From positions 61,410-125,409 of the forward strand of contig PLWZ01000058.1 in the NCBI GenBank assembly GCA_003151235.1: a DNA stretch of 64,000 bases. The letters are read 5' to 3'. The DNA comes from Acidimicrobiaceae bacterium. Its GTDB lineage: Bacteria; Actinomycetota; Acidimicrobiia; Acidimicrobiales; RAAP-2. Within the stretch, counting starts at the first letter, position 1. Every line of letters begins with the position of its first letter. Under the pieces are notes generated by a model that was given only the letters and a program-made list of their open reading frames with translations, was not told the DNA's origin and did not search any database. Shown piece after piece: positions 9,440 to 18,235 of this stretch. A program made the position numbers and the translations under genes.

Positions 9440-10558
9440 TCAGGCTACCGTCGGCGCGGAGCCACCCCGGGCCGGTGCGTCGGCCAGGACCCGTTGGTAG
9501 ATCTCGACGTAGCGGCGGGCCAAGCGGCCCATCGACCACTCTTCGGCCCTGCTCCGCCCGGCGGCCAGCGCCGCTTCGGAGGACAAACCCCGCTTCGCCT
9601 CGGAGTCCGCCAGCGCCTCGCCGAGTGAATCGGCGAGGGCCGCCGGGTCGGCGGGCGGGACGAGGCGGGCCAGACCCTCGGCCACATCCCGGTACCCGTC
9701 GATGTCGGACGCGACCAGCGCGCAACCCGCGGCCATGGCCTCCAGCAGGACCATCCCGAACGACTCGCCACCGAGCGACGGCGCGCAGAACACGTCGGCG
9801 CCGGCCAGCCGGGAGACCTTCTCATCCTCGCTGATCGCCCCGAGCCAGTGCAGCGTCGGGGATGCCGGGTAGCGGCGGCGCAGTGCCTCGGTCTCCGGGC
9901 CCTCTCCGGCCACCCACAAGACGGCCGGCCGGTGCAGCGCCGAGAACGCCTCCAACAGGACGGCCAATCCCTTGCGGGGCTCGTGGCGCCCGACGAACAG
10001 CACCGTCGGCCCCGACGTCGGCGTCGGGACCCCCGTCGCGAAGCGTTCCACATCGACGCCGTTGAAGAGCACCTCGAAGTCGACGCCGAGCGACGACGCG
10101 TTGTCCCTCGCCGAGTCCGAGACCGCGCAGGCCACCGCGAGGCGACGGGCCGCCCAGCGCGCCGCCGGGCCGAGGGCCCGGTAGAGCTTGCTCCCTCCGT
10201 TGCGGTGGAAGGTGCCGACGATCGGCTGGCGGGCCGCGAGCAGACACCCGTAGTTGACGACGGGGGCCAGCGGCTCGTGCAGGTGGACCACGTCGATGCC
10301 CGGCCGACCCATCACCCGTGCGGCTCGGGCGGCGGCGGTCGGCCAGATCGACACCGGCGCGACGGACCCATTGGCCCGGACACCAACGGACCCGCCGACC
10401 CTGACCATGCCGCGGCCGTCGTCACCGACGGGGCGCCCGGGGGTCACGACCACGACGTCGTGATCCATGGCCCGCAGCGCGACGGCGAGGCCCGAGACCT
10501 GTCCCTGCACGCCGCCGTGGACCGACAGGTCATAGGGGGAGACCATGGCGATCCGCAC
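9440..10558 (-). CDS. pimA: Phosphatidylinositol mannosyltransferase PimA (GT4)
   Basis: PimA adds the first mannose from GDP-mannose to phosphatidylinositol on the inner face of the membrane. The 372-aa product starts at GTG 10558 as MRIAMVSPYDLSVHGGVQGQV, the PimA N-terminus with its GGV loop. It has LHEPLAP, GTFH, the phosphate-binding FVGRHEPRKGLAVLLEAF and the nucleotide-binding E-x7-E region ESFGMVLLEAMAAG. It is 7 bases downstream of patA, following the actinobacterial order pgsA-patA-pimA. A longer open frame upstream belongs to a shadow over patA. Confidence 0.93.
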   Translation of the reverse strand: MRIAMVSPYDLSVHGGVQGQVSGLAVALRAMDHDVVVVTPGRPVGDDGRGMVRVGGSVGVRANGSVAPVSIWPTAAARAARVMGRPGIDVVHLHEPLAPVVNYGCLLAARQPIVGTFHRNGGSKLYRALGPAARWAARRLAVACAVSDSARDNASSLGVDFEVLFNGVDVERFATGVPTPTSGPTVLFVGRHEPRKGLAVLLEAFSALHRPAVLWVAGEGPETEALRRRYPASPTLHWLGAISEDEKVSRLAGADVFCAPSLGGESFGMVLLEAMAAGCALVASDIDGYRDVAEGLARLVPPADPAALADSLGEALADSEAKRGLSSEAALAAGRSRAEEWSMGRLARRYVEIYQRVLADAPARGGSAPTVA

Positions 10559-10565
10559 GTCGCGC

Positions 10566-11447
10566 TCAGCGGGACCGGCGGGCCTGCTCGGCCTCGCGGT
10601 CGCTCGGCCAGTTGGGCTGGAACATGTGCCATTGCTCGGGGGTGCGCCGGATGTAGTCCTCGAAGTGCCGCGCGATCTCCTGGGTGAGCCGGCCGACGTC
10701 GGCGCGCATCGAGCCCTGCCGCGTCGTGTCGATCGGCCCCGAGATGATGGCGTGGTGCATCTTGCCGGGCCCGCTGTAGACGGCCGCCGTGATGAGGGTC
10801 GCGCCGGTTCGCAGGGCCAGGGTGGCCGGGCCACCGGGGAACGTGGTCGTCTCGCCGAAGAACTCGACCTCGATGCCGTTGCCCACGAGGTCACGGTCAC
10901 ACAGGAGCCCGACGAGCCCGCCGTTGCGCAGCGTCTTGATGAGGACGCCGCTCGCCTCTGCGTCCAAGGGCACGATGGTCAGGCCCATAGCCCGGCGCTG
11001 TTCGATGAACCACTCGAAGAGGTCCTCGGGCTCCAAGACCTCGGCGACCGCGGTCATGTGATAGCCGATGCCGTCGAGGAACGACCCGCCCCACTCCCAG
11101 CTGCCGATGTGGGGAAGCGCCATCACCACGCCGTCGCCGGCCGCCATGGGTTTGGCCAGGTTGTCGAGCCCCTCCATCCACATGCGCTCATGGACGAGCT
11201 CGGGTGACAACCGCGGCAGCCGGGCCCCCTCGACCCAGTACCGCGCGTAGCCCCGGTAGGCCAGGCGGGTCATGCGGGCGACCAGCTTCTCGTCGGGCTC
11301 GCTCCCCGAGATGTCGCGGAGCACCCGGCGGAGATGGTCGACCCGCATCCGTGACGCCATCCCGCGTCGCTGGAGCATGCCGAGGGCGACGGCCGCCGCC
11401 GCGACCTGCGCGACCGGCTCGGGGGCCCGACGGAGGAACGCCGCCAA
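10566..11447 (-). CDS. patA: Phosphatidylinositol mannoside acyltransferase (PatA-like)
   Basis: PatA-type lysophospholipid acyltransferases transfer palmitoyl to the mannose of PIM. The catalytic H-x4-E/D-like site appears as LPHIGSWEWGG, with further family blocks AVAEVLEPEDLFEWF, LLCDRDLVGNGIEVEFFGE and EQWHMFQPNWPSD. The start is uncertain. TTG 11447 is the first standard start, but the frame is open upstream to the pgsA stop, and the extra residues (TYRTYTGLAAFLRR) resemble the family N-terminus. The only coupled candidate there is CTG 11522, overlapping the pgsA stop. It lies between pgsA and pimA. Confidence 0.85.
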   Translation of the reverse strand: MAAFLRRAPEPVAQVAAAAVALGMLQRRGMASRMRVDHLRRVLRDISGSEPDEKLVARMTRLAYRGYARYWVEGARLPRLSPELVHERMWMEGLDNLAKPMAAGDGVVMALPHIGSWEWGGSFLDGIGYHMTAVAEVLEPEDLFEWFIEQRRAMGLTIVPLDAEASGVLIKTLRNGGLVGLLCDRDLVGNGIEVEFFGETTTFPGGPATLALRTGATLITAAVYSGPGKMHHAIISGPIDTTRQGSMRADVGRLTQEIARHFEDYIRRTPEQWHMFQPNWPSDREAEQARRSR

Positions 11448-11518
11448 CCCGGTGTAGGTGCGGTAGGTGACCCGCTGGCGAAGGGACCTGGGTCGAGTCG
11501 GAATGGCTCGGACCGAGC

Positions 11519-12349
11519 TCAGGACGAGCTGGTGCCCGAGCCCGAACGACCGGCGCGCACCCTGCGCTCACGCGCCCGGCGCACCCGCCCGCTCCGGCTG
11601 GCCAGCGCCTCACGGCGCCGGGCCCGCCACCGGCCAACCGGCTCGCCGGCCCGGCTGGTCCGCTCGCCGGCGGCCCGTCCCTCGCGCCACGAGCGCCACC
11701 GGGAGTCGACCCGACCCTGGCGCCACCGCGTCCGCGAGCTGCGTTCTGCCACCACCCGGGCCGGACCCGGTCCCTCGGCGGCCTGCCACACCCGGACGAA
11801 GCGGCCGATGGCCGTCGCCGAGGTCAGGCCGAGCAGGACGCACAGGTCCGGGACGAGCATCGCCGCACTGAAGAAGCCGATGCCGAGGAGGATCATCCGC
11901 TCGGCCCGCTCCATCAGGCCACCCCTGGCGTCGATGCCGAGCGCCTCGGCCTTGGCCCGCTGGTACGAGATGAGCGTGGTGACTCCCAGGATCGCGAGCG
12001 GGAGGAGCGTCAGGTGGCCGCGGTGCGTCGAGATCAGGTACCAGGCGACCCCGCCCATGAGCACGGCGTCGCAGACGCGATCGGCCACCGAGTCGAAGAA
12101 GGCGCCCCGGACCGAGGCGGTCCCGCCGGCCTTGGCCACCGGGCCATCCAAGAGGTCGTGCAGCCCCGTAAGAATAAGGAGAACGATGGCGATGTGGAGG
12201 TGGCCGGTCGCGACGGCGAATGCCGTCGCGACAGCTGAGACCAACCCGGTTGCCGTGAGCACATCGGCGGAGATCCCGTGCCGCTGCAACGCGGCCCCGA
12301 CGGGTGCCGTGCTCCGGTCAACTGCCTCACGCCAGCGACCATCGAACAT
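11519..12349 (-). CDS. pgsA: CDP-alcohol phosphatidyltransferase (phosphatidylinositol(-phosphate) synthase-like)
   Basis: This membrane enzyme would transfer a CDP-diacylglycerol lipid to an inositol-type alcohol, feeding the PIM pathway of its neighbours. The family motif is visible as DGPVAKAGGTASVRGAFFDSVAD, matching D-G-x2-A-R-x8-G-x3-D-x3-D except that the Arg is Lys. Several hydrophobic segments follow. The last 75 residues are a strongly basic Arg/Ser/Gly tail not typical of the family core. The substrate is inferred from the pgsA-patA-pimA context. It is divergent from the EF-G2 gene at 12531. Confidence 0.87.
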   Translation of the reverse strand: MFDGRWREAVDRSTAPVGAALQRHGISADVLTATGLVSAVATAFAVATGHLHIAIVLLILTGLHDLLDGPVAKAGGTASVRGAFFDSVADRVCDAVLMGGVAWYLISTHRGHLTLLPLAILGVTTLISYQRAKAEALGIDARGGLMERAERMILLGIGFFSAAMLVPDLCVLLGLTSATAIGRFVRVWQAAEGPGPARVVAERSSRTRWRQGRVDSRWRSWREGRAAGERTSRAGEPVGRWRARRREALASRSGRVRRARERRVRAGRSGSGTSSS

Positions 12350-12530
12350 GCCAGCTAGACGCTACCACCGGGGGCCGCGCGTTCCCCCCGGTCAGAGCGA
12401 AAACCGCCGGCCGGATGTCGGCCAGGCGCGGTCCCGAGCACCGAACGTAAGCTCGGCGCCACAGCACCGGGAACCGGCACGACCGGCCCCGGGGCAACCA
12501 GACCCGCACGAGAGACCAGGGAGGGGCGCC

Positions 12531-14561
12531 GTGGCGAAGTCGCCGTCGTCGATCCACAACGTGTGCTTGATCGGCCACCACGGGGCGGGCAAGACCGCCC
12601 TGGCCGAGGCCCTGTTGGCGGTCACCGGGACCATCCCCCGGCTCGGTTCGGTCGAGAAGGGCACGACGGTCTGCGACTTCGAGCCCGAGGAGACCCAGCG
12701 CCAGCTGTCGGTGTCCCTCGCCATCGCGCCGTTCGAGCTCGAGGGGATCAAGGTCAACGTCCTCGACGTCCCGGGGTATGCCGACTTCTCCTCCGAGCTC
12801 GCCATCGCGCTCGCCGTCACCGACCTCGCCATCGTGGTCGTCAGTGCAACCGACGGCGTGCAGGCCCAGACCATGGACGCGTGGCGCGCCGCCGCCGCGC
12901 TCGGGCTGCCCCGCATGATCGTCGTCACGAAGCTCGACCGCGAGCGGGCCGACTTCGCCCGGGCGCTCAACGAGATCCGCGCCGCCTTCGGCGCCGGCGT
13001 CGCCCCGGTCGAGCTCCCGATCGGGTCCGAGACCTCGTTCCGAGGCGTGATCGACCTGTTGGACGACACCGCGACCACCTATGACACCTCGTCGGCACCG
13101 CCGGTGCGGGGCACCCAGGGCCCGATCCCAGACGAGCTGGTCGACGAGGAGCACGAGGTCCACGAACAGCTGATCGAGGGCATCGTGGTCGGCGACGACG
13201 ACCTCATGACCCGCTACCTCGAGGGCGAGACGCTCGAGCGCTCCGAGCTCGAGCGCGCGCTGGCGTCGGGCATCGCCTCGGGCAGCGTCTTCCCGGTGCT
13301 GTGCGCGTCGGCGATCACCGGCGTCGGCATCGACCGCCTGGCCGGGCTGCTGGTCGAGCTCGCCCCACCGGCCGACCACCACTACCCGGTCGAGGTGCAG
13401 GCCGGTGACACCCTGAGCGAGGTGTCGTGCGACCCCGCCGGCCCGCCGCTGCTCACCGTCTGCAAGACGCTGTCGGACCAGCACGCCGGCCGCATATCGC
13501 TCTGCAAGGTGGTGTCGGGCACCATCCGCCCCGACGTCGTCCTCGTCAACACCCGCACCCGCTCCGAGGAGCGGCTGCACGTGCTCGAGCTGTTGCGCGG
13601 CCACGCGACGACGCCGGTCACCGAGGCGGTGGCGGGGGACTTCGTCGCGGTGCCCCGGTTGGCCGGCACGAAAACGGGGGACACGCTCGCACCAAAGGGC
13701 TCGCCGGTCTCGTTCCAGATGCCCGAGCCCGAGCCGCCGGCGCTCCTGGCCGCGGTGAAGCCGAGCTCGCGGGCCGACGAGGACAAGCTCATGTCGTCGC
13801 TCCACCGCCTGGCCGAGGAGGACCCGGCGATCTCGGTCGCCCGGATCGACGAGACCCACCAGACCGTGCTCGGCACGGCCGGCGAGGTCCACCTGGCCAT
13901 CACCCTCGAGCGCCTGACCCGCAAGTACGGGGTCCACGTCGAGCGCGAGGACGTGATCGTCCCCTACCGCGAGACGATCAGCCAGGGTGCCGAGGCCCTC
14001 GGCACCTATAAGAAGCAGACGGGCGGCCACGGCCAGTACGGGGTCGTGCACCTGCTGGTCGAGCCGCTCGGTCGCGGCGAGGGGTTCCAGTTCAACGACA
14101 AGGTGGTCGGCGGCGCGATCCCCCGCCAGTACATCCCGGCCGTCGAGAAGGGCGTGCGCGAGGCGATGGAGCAGGGCGGCAAGTTCGGCTACCCGGTCGT
14201 CGATGTCGCGGTGACCTGTGACGACGGCAAGTTCCACTCGGTCGACTCGTCCGAGATGAGTTTCAAGATGGCCGGCGCGCTCGCGTTCAGAGAGGCCCTC
14301 GACAAGGCGGCCGGCATCGTGCTTGAGCCGATCTCGCAGGTCGCGGTGACGGTGCCGGCCGAGCTCCAGGGCGACGTGCTCGGCGACCTGCACTCCAAGC
14401 GGGCCCGGGTCCAGGGCACCGGATCCGAGGACGGCATGCAGACGATCACCGCGCTCGTCCCGACGGCCGAGCTGTCCCGATACGCCGTCGACCTGCGGGC
14501 GATCACGAGTGGGCGGGGGCGGTTCCGGGTCTCCCACGACCACTACGACGTCAAGCCGTAG
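12531..14561 (+). CDS. Elongation factor G-like protein EF-G2
   Basis: The 676-aa product has the five-domain layout of EF-G but the altered GTPase motifs of the EF-G2 group: P-loop GHHGAGKT, DVPGYADF in place of the EF-G DTPGHVDF, and TKLD in place of NKMD. Domains III-V are recognisable from GEVHLAITLERLTRKYGV, TGGHGQYGVVHLLVEP, VEKGVREAMEQGG and GDVLGDLHSKRARV. GTG 12531 is preceded by GGGAGGGG. The open frame continues upstream through the pgsA promoter region and is not coding there. EF-G2 proteins bind GTP, but their role in translation is unclear. The gene is inserted against the direction of its neighbours. Confidence 0.92.
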   Translation: MAKSPSSIHNVCLIGHHGAGKTALAEALLAVTGTIPRLGSVEKGTTVCDFEPEETQRQLSVSLAIAPFELEGIKVNVLDVPGYADFSSELAIALAVTDLAIVVVSATDGVQAQTMDAWRAAAALGLPRMIVVTKLDRERADFARALNEIRAAFGAGVAPVELPIGSETSFRGVIDLLDDTATTYDTSSAPPVRGTQGPIPDELVDEEHEVHEQLIEGIVVGDDDLMTRYLEGETLERSELERALASGIASGSVFPVLCASAITGVGIDRLAGLLVELAPPADHHYPVEVQAGDTLSEVSCDPAGPPLLTVCKTLSDQHAGRISLCKVVSGTIRPDVVLVNTRTRSEERLHVLELLRGHATTPVTEAVAGDFVAVPRLAGTKTGDTLAPKGSPVSFQMPEPEPPALLAAVKPSSRADEDKLMSSLHRLAEEDPAISVARIDETHQTVLGTAGEVHLAITLERLTRKYGVHVEREDVIVPYRETISQGAEALGTYKKQTGGHGQYGVVHLLVEPLGRGEGFQFNDKVVGGAIPRQYIPAVEKGVREAMEQGGKFGYPVVDVAVTCDDGKFHSVDSSEMSFKMAGALAFREALDKAAGIVLEPISQVAVTVPAELQGDVLGDLHSKRARVQGTGSEDGMQTITALVPTAELSRYAVDLRAITSGRGRFRVSHDHYDVKP

Positions 14562-14588
14562 GGGAACCGGCCGAGCTCACCGGTCCGG

Positions 14589-15101
14589 TCAGCCGGGCCA
14601 GGCCCGGTGGAGCTTCTCCCACGCCGAGCTGAGCGGTTCGGGGAGCACCCGCACCCCGGCCACCGCCGTCATGAAGTTCGTGTCGCCGGACCAGCGCGGC
14701 ACCGCGTGCATGTGGAGATGGCGCGGGATCCCGGCCCCGGCGGCCCGGCCGAGGTTGGCCCCGAGGTTGACCCCCTCGGGCGAGTAGGCCCGACCGATCG
14801 CGGAGAGCGCGGCCCGCGTCGTCGCCCACAACTCGGCCGACTCGTCCTCGGTCAGGTTGTCGAGCTCCTCGACGTGGCGGATCGGCAGGATGAGGAGGTG
14901 CCCGCTCGCATAGGGGTAGGCGTTCAGCACCGCGAAGCAGTGCTGGCCGATGTGCACGATCCCGTTGTCGGCGCTCGGCGGCCCGCTCATCGCGATGGCA
15001 CAGAAGACGCAGCCGTCGGTCGTGCCCGAGCGCTCCTTCTCGGTCACCGCGACCACGTACTCGTTGCGCCAGCCGGCCCACAGCTGTTCGAGCCCGCTCA
15101 C
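14589..15101 (-). CDS. HIT-family nucleotide hydrolase/transferase
   Basis: The 170-aa product is a histidine-triad protein. The zinc pair is CVFC, and the active site is HLHMHAV near the C-terminus, with IGQHCFAVLNAYPYASGHLLILPIRHVEEL typical of actinobacterial HIT proteins (AP4A phosphorylase or AMP hydrolase-like). The GTG start overlaps the thrS stop (GTGA). In other Actinobacteria a gene of this type sits between thrS and pgsA. Here the EF-G2 gene separates it from pgsA. The in vivo nucleotide substrate cannot be assigned. Confidence 0.92.
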   Translation of the reverse strand: MSGLEQLWAGWRNEYVVAVTEKERSGTTDGCVFCAIAMSGPPSADNGIVHIGQHCFAVLNAYPYASGHLLILPIRHVEELDNLTEDESAELWATTRAALSAIGRAYSPEGVNLGANLGRAAGAGIPRHLHMHAVPRWSGDTNFMTAVAGVRVLPEPLSSAWEKLHRAWPG

Positions 15102-17107
15102 TCCCCCGGTTCGACCCCTTCGGGCTGGGGCCCCGCGCCACGCGCGGCCACCTCGGCCGCGACGTCTTCGACGAAGCGGTCGAGGGGGACATCGCGCTCG
15201 GGATCGTTCGACCCGCGCCGGTTCACGCCGACCGTCGTCGCTGCGACGTCGCTGTCCCCCACCACCAAGACGTAGGGGATCTTTTGCACCTTGGCCCGCG
15301 CCACCCGGGCGCCGACGCCCGAGTCGGCCGCCTCCACGCTCGCCCGGAGGCCGGCCGCGACGAGCCGCGCCACCACCGTCTTGGCATACGGCTCGATGTC
15401 CCCCTTCACCGGCAGCACCCGGACCTGCTCGGGCATGAGCCACGTCGGCAGCGCCCCCGCGTAGTGCTCGAGGAGGATGGCCATGAACCGCTCCACCGAC
15501 CCGAACAGGGCCCGGTGGATCATCACCGGCCGGTGGCGTCCGTTGTCGGCGCCCACGTATTCGAGCCCGAAGCGCTGGGGCAGCTGGAAGTCCAGCTGGA
15601 TCGTCGACATCTGGTGGGTCCGCCCGATGGCGTCGCGCGCCTGCACCGAGATCTTGGGGCCGTAGAAGGCGCCGCCGCCCTCGTCCATGACGAGCTCGAG
15701 CTCGGCCGACTGGGCGGCCACCCGCAGCGCCTCGGTGGCCACGGCCCACTCCTCGTCGGTCCCGAAGGCCTTGTCCTCGGGCCGGGTCGAGAGCTCCAGG
15801 TGGAAGTCGCTCAGCCCGAACTCGCGCAACAGGTCCAGCACGAAGAACAAGAGGAAGCGGAGCTCGTCGGGCACCTGGTCGGCCGTGCAAAAGATGTGCG
15901 AGTCGTCCATGGTCAACCCTCTGACCCTGGTCAACCCGTGGATCACTCCCGAGAGCTCGTAGCGGTAGACGGCCCCGAACTCGAACAGTCGCATCGGCAG
16001 CTCGCGGTAGGACCGCTGGCGCGACCGGTACACGAGGATGTGGAACGGGCAGTTCATCGGCTTCAGGTAGTACTCGTGCCCGCCGTCGAGCTCCATGGGC
16101 GGGAACATGCCGTCGGCGAACGACTGCAGGTGGCCCGAGATCTCGAAGAGCTCGCGTTTGGTGATGTGGGGTGTGTAGACGAACTCGTAGCCGCCCGACG
16201 CATGGCGTTCGCGCGAGTAGTCCTCCATGAGCCGGCGGATGATCCCGCCCCTCGGGTGGAACACCGGCAGCCCCGAGCCGATCTCGTCGGGGAACGAGAA
16301 CAGGTCGAGCTCGGCGCCGAGCTTGCGGTGATCGCGTCGCTCGGCCTCTTCCAGGCGGTGCAGGTGCTCGGCCAGCGCCTTGGCCGACTCCCATGCGGTG
16401 CCGTAGATGCGTTGGAGCTGCGGCCGCTTCTCGTCGCCCCGCCAGTAGGCGCCGGCGACGCGGGTGAGCTTGAAGTGGCCCAGCCGGCCCGTCGAGGGCA
16501 CGTGCGGGCCCCGGCACAGGTCGATGAAGTCGGCGCCGTTCGCGTACGCGGAGATCGCCCTGTCGGCGTCGTCGCTGTGCGCGGCGGCGTCGTGCTCGTC
16601 AGCACCATCGCGGACCGCCTCGATGATCTCGCGCTTGAAGGGCTGATCGACGAAGACATCGAGCGCGTCCTCGATCGAGTGCTCGGAGCGCACGAAGCTC
16701 TGGTCCTCGGCGATGATCTCGCGCATCGCCGCGTCGATCCGGGCCAGGTCGTCGTCGCTGAAGTGGGCCCCGCCGGGCAGCTCGAAGTCGTAGTAGAAGC
16801 CGTCCTCTATCGCCGGGCCGATCGCGTAGCGGGCCCCGGGCCACAACCGGAGGACGGCCTGGGCCAGCACGTGGGCGGTCGAGTGCCGGATGACGTCGCG
16901 CCCGGCCGGGGTCGCCGCGGTCACGATGCTGACCTCGGCGCCGTCGGCCAACTCGGTCGACAAGTCGACCTCGGCGCCGTCCACCACCGCCGCCACCGCC
17001 GCCCTCGCGAGCCCGCTTCCGATCGACTGCGCGAGCGCACCGGCGCTCACGTCCCCGTCGAGCTCCTTGCTCGAGCCGTCCGGGAGGCGGACCGTGATCG
17101 CACTCAC
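15098..17107 (-). CDS. thrS: Threonine--tRNA ligase
   Basis: ThrRS charges tRNA-Thr. The 669-aa product has an N-terminal TGS domain (MSAITVRLPDGSSKEL), an editing domain with the H-x3-H motif in RHSTAHVLAQA and the Cys/His pair in LCRGPH, and a class II catalytic core with the zinc cysteine in KPMNCPFHI and motif 2 around FGAVYRYELSG. The anticodon-binding domain (VRVLPVKGDIEPYAKTVV) is at the C-terminus. The GTG start overlaps the preceding mshC-like stop by 4 bases, and its stop overlaps the HIT start. Confidence 0.97.
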   Translation of the reverse strand: MSAITVRLPDGSSKELDGDVSAGALAQSIGSGLARAAVAAVVDGAEVDLSTELADGAEVSIVTAATPAGRDVIRHSTAHVLAQAVLRLWPGARYAIGPAIEDGFYYDFELPGGAHFSDDDLARIDAAMREIIAEDQSFVRSEHSIEDALDVFVDQPFKREIIEAVRDGADEHDAAAHSDDADRAISAYANGADFIDLCRGPHVPSTGRLGHFKLTRVAGAYWRGDEKRPQLQRIYGTAWESAKALAEHLHRLEEAERRDHRKLGAELDLFSFPDEIGSGLPVFHPRGGIIRRLMEDYSRERHASGGYEFVYTPHITKRELFEISGHLQSFADGMFPPMELDGGHEYYLKPMNCPFHILVYRSRQRSYRELPMRLFEFGAVYRYELSGVIHGLTRVRGLTMDDSHIFCTADQVPDELRFLLFFVLDLLREFGLSDFHLELSTRPEDKAFGTDEEWAVATEALRVAAQSAELELVMDEGGGAFYGPKISVQARDAIGRTHQMSTIQLDFQLPQRFGLEYVGADNGRHRPVMIHRALFGSVERFMAILLEHYAGALPTWLMPEQVRVLPVKGDIEPYAKTVVARLVAAGLRASVEAADSGVGARVARAKVQKIPYVLVVGDSDVAATTVGVNRRGSNDPERDVPLDRFVEDVAAEVAARGAGPQPEGVEPGE

Positions 17108-18228
17108 AGGACCACCCCCAACAGCGCGGCACCGGCTGCGACGGAGGCGCCCGCATCGGCCAGCTCGTCGAGCGCCGCGAGCGCGCCCGGCGAATCGAGG
17201 TCGTCGTCGAGGTGTCGACGGACCTCCGCCAGCCCGTCATCCCCACCGGCCGGGGGCGCGGACCGCCACCGCTCGAGCCGCGCCGCGGCGTCGTCGGCGT
17301 CGGCGTCGCCGGGCAGCCACTCCCAGTCCTCTCGGTAGTGGTGGGCCAAGAGGGCCGTGCGGACGGCCATCGGCTCGTACTCCTTCAGCAGGTCGGCCAC
17401 GAAGACCAGGTTGCCGAGCGACTTGGACATCTTGGTCCCGTCCAGGCCGACCAGCCCGACGTGGAGCCAGTGGCCCACGAACGGCTTGTGGGTGACCGCT
17501 TCGAGCTGCGCGATCTCACACTCGTGGTGGGGGAAGACGAGGTCGCGCCCGCCGCCGTGGATGTCGATCGTGTCGCCGAGCTCCCGGCGGGCCAGCGCCG
17601 AGCACTCGATGTGCCAGCCCGGCCGGCCGGCCCCCCAGCGCGACTCCCAGGCCGGCTCGTCGGAGAGCGACGGCTGCCACAGGACGAAGTCGAGCGGGTC
17701 ACGCTTGTTGGGGTCGTCGGGATTGCCCCCGTGCTCCCTGGCCAGGCGCAGCATGGTCGGGCGGTCGAACCCGCTCATCTTGCCGAACGTCGGGAACGTG
17801 GACACGTCGAAGTAGACCGAGCCGCCCGACTCGTACGCGTGGCCGGACTCGAGCACCGCGCCGATCAGGGAGAGGATGTCGGCGATCGCGGATGTCGCCC
17901 GAGGCTCGGAGTACACCGGGAGCAGGCCGAGTGCGACCATGTCGGCGTCGAAGCGGGCCATCTCCTCGGCCGCCAGGTCGAGGTAGTACACGCCCATCTC
18001 ACGGGCCTTGCGCAGGATGTCGTCGTCGACGTCGGTGACGTTGCGCACGCAGCGGGTCTCGTGGCCGAGGTCGCGCAGCCGCCGTTGCAGCAGGTCGAAG
18101 GTGAGGTACACGGCCGCGTGGCCGAGGTGGGCGGCGTCATAGGGCGTGATGCCGCAGCTGTACATCGTGACGAGCTCGTCCGGCTCGAAGGCCACCACGT
18201 CGCGGCGGGCCGTGTCGAACAGCCGCAT
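17104..18228 (-). CDS. mshC: MshC-like L-cysteine:glucosaminyl-inositol ligase
   Basis: MshC is the cysteinyl-tRNA-synthetase-like ligase of mycothiol synthesis. The 374-aa product reads MYSCGITPYDAAHLGHAAVYLTFDL, the MshC form of the HIGH region rather than the CysRS form. It also has GRPGWHIECSALA, DIHGGGRDLVFPHHE and KMSKS (DGTKMSKSLGN). It is shorter than CysRS and ends in LLGVVL, like MshC. Absence of a tRNA-binding C-terminal domain fits. ATG 18228 is preferred to TTG 18234. A mycothiol-dependent isomerase at 50.96-51.69 kb supports mycothiol use. A degenerate CysRS is the alternative. Confidence 0.8.
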   Translation of the reverse strand: MRLFDTARRDVVAFEPDELVTMYSCGITPYDAAHLGHAAVYLTFDLLQRRLRDLGHETRCVRNVTDVDDDILRKAREMGVYYLDLAAEEMARFDADMVALGLLPVYSEPRATSAIADILSLIGAVLESGHAYESGGSVYFDVSTFPTFGKMSGFDRPTMLRLAREHGGNPDDPNKRDPLDFVLWQPSLSDEPAWESRWGAGRPGWHIECSALARRELGDTIDIHGGGRDLVFPHHECEIAQLEAVTHKPFVGHWLHVGLVGLDGTKMSKSLGNLVFVADLLKEYEPMAVRTALLAHHYREDWEWLPGDADADDAAARLERWRSAPPAGGDDGLAEVRRHLDDDLDSPGALAALDELADAGASVAAGAALLGVVL

Positions 18229-18235
18229 GGCCAAC

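Noticed and set aside
12327..14543. Long minus-strand frame of 738 codons opposite EF-G2
   Set aside because: It is a mirror of GC-rich codon bias. The plus strand encodes a clear EF-G2, and the minus product has no recognisable domain.
15284..17338. Plus-strand frame of 684 codons opposite thrS
   Set aside because: thrS is certain on the minus strand. The plus frame has no family features.
17104..18228. Annotation as ordinary cysteinyl-tRNA synthetase
   Set aside because: The product lacks the C-terminal tRNA-binding part and has the CGITPYDAAHLGHA form typical of MshC.
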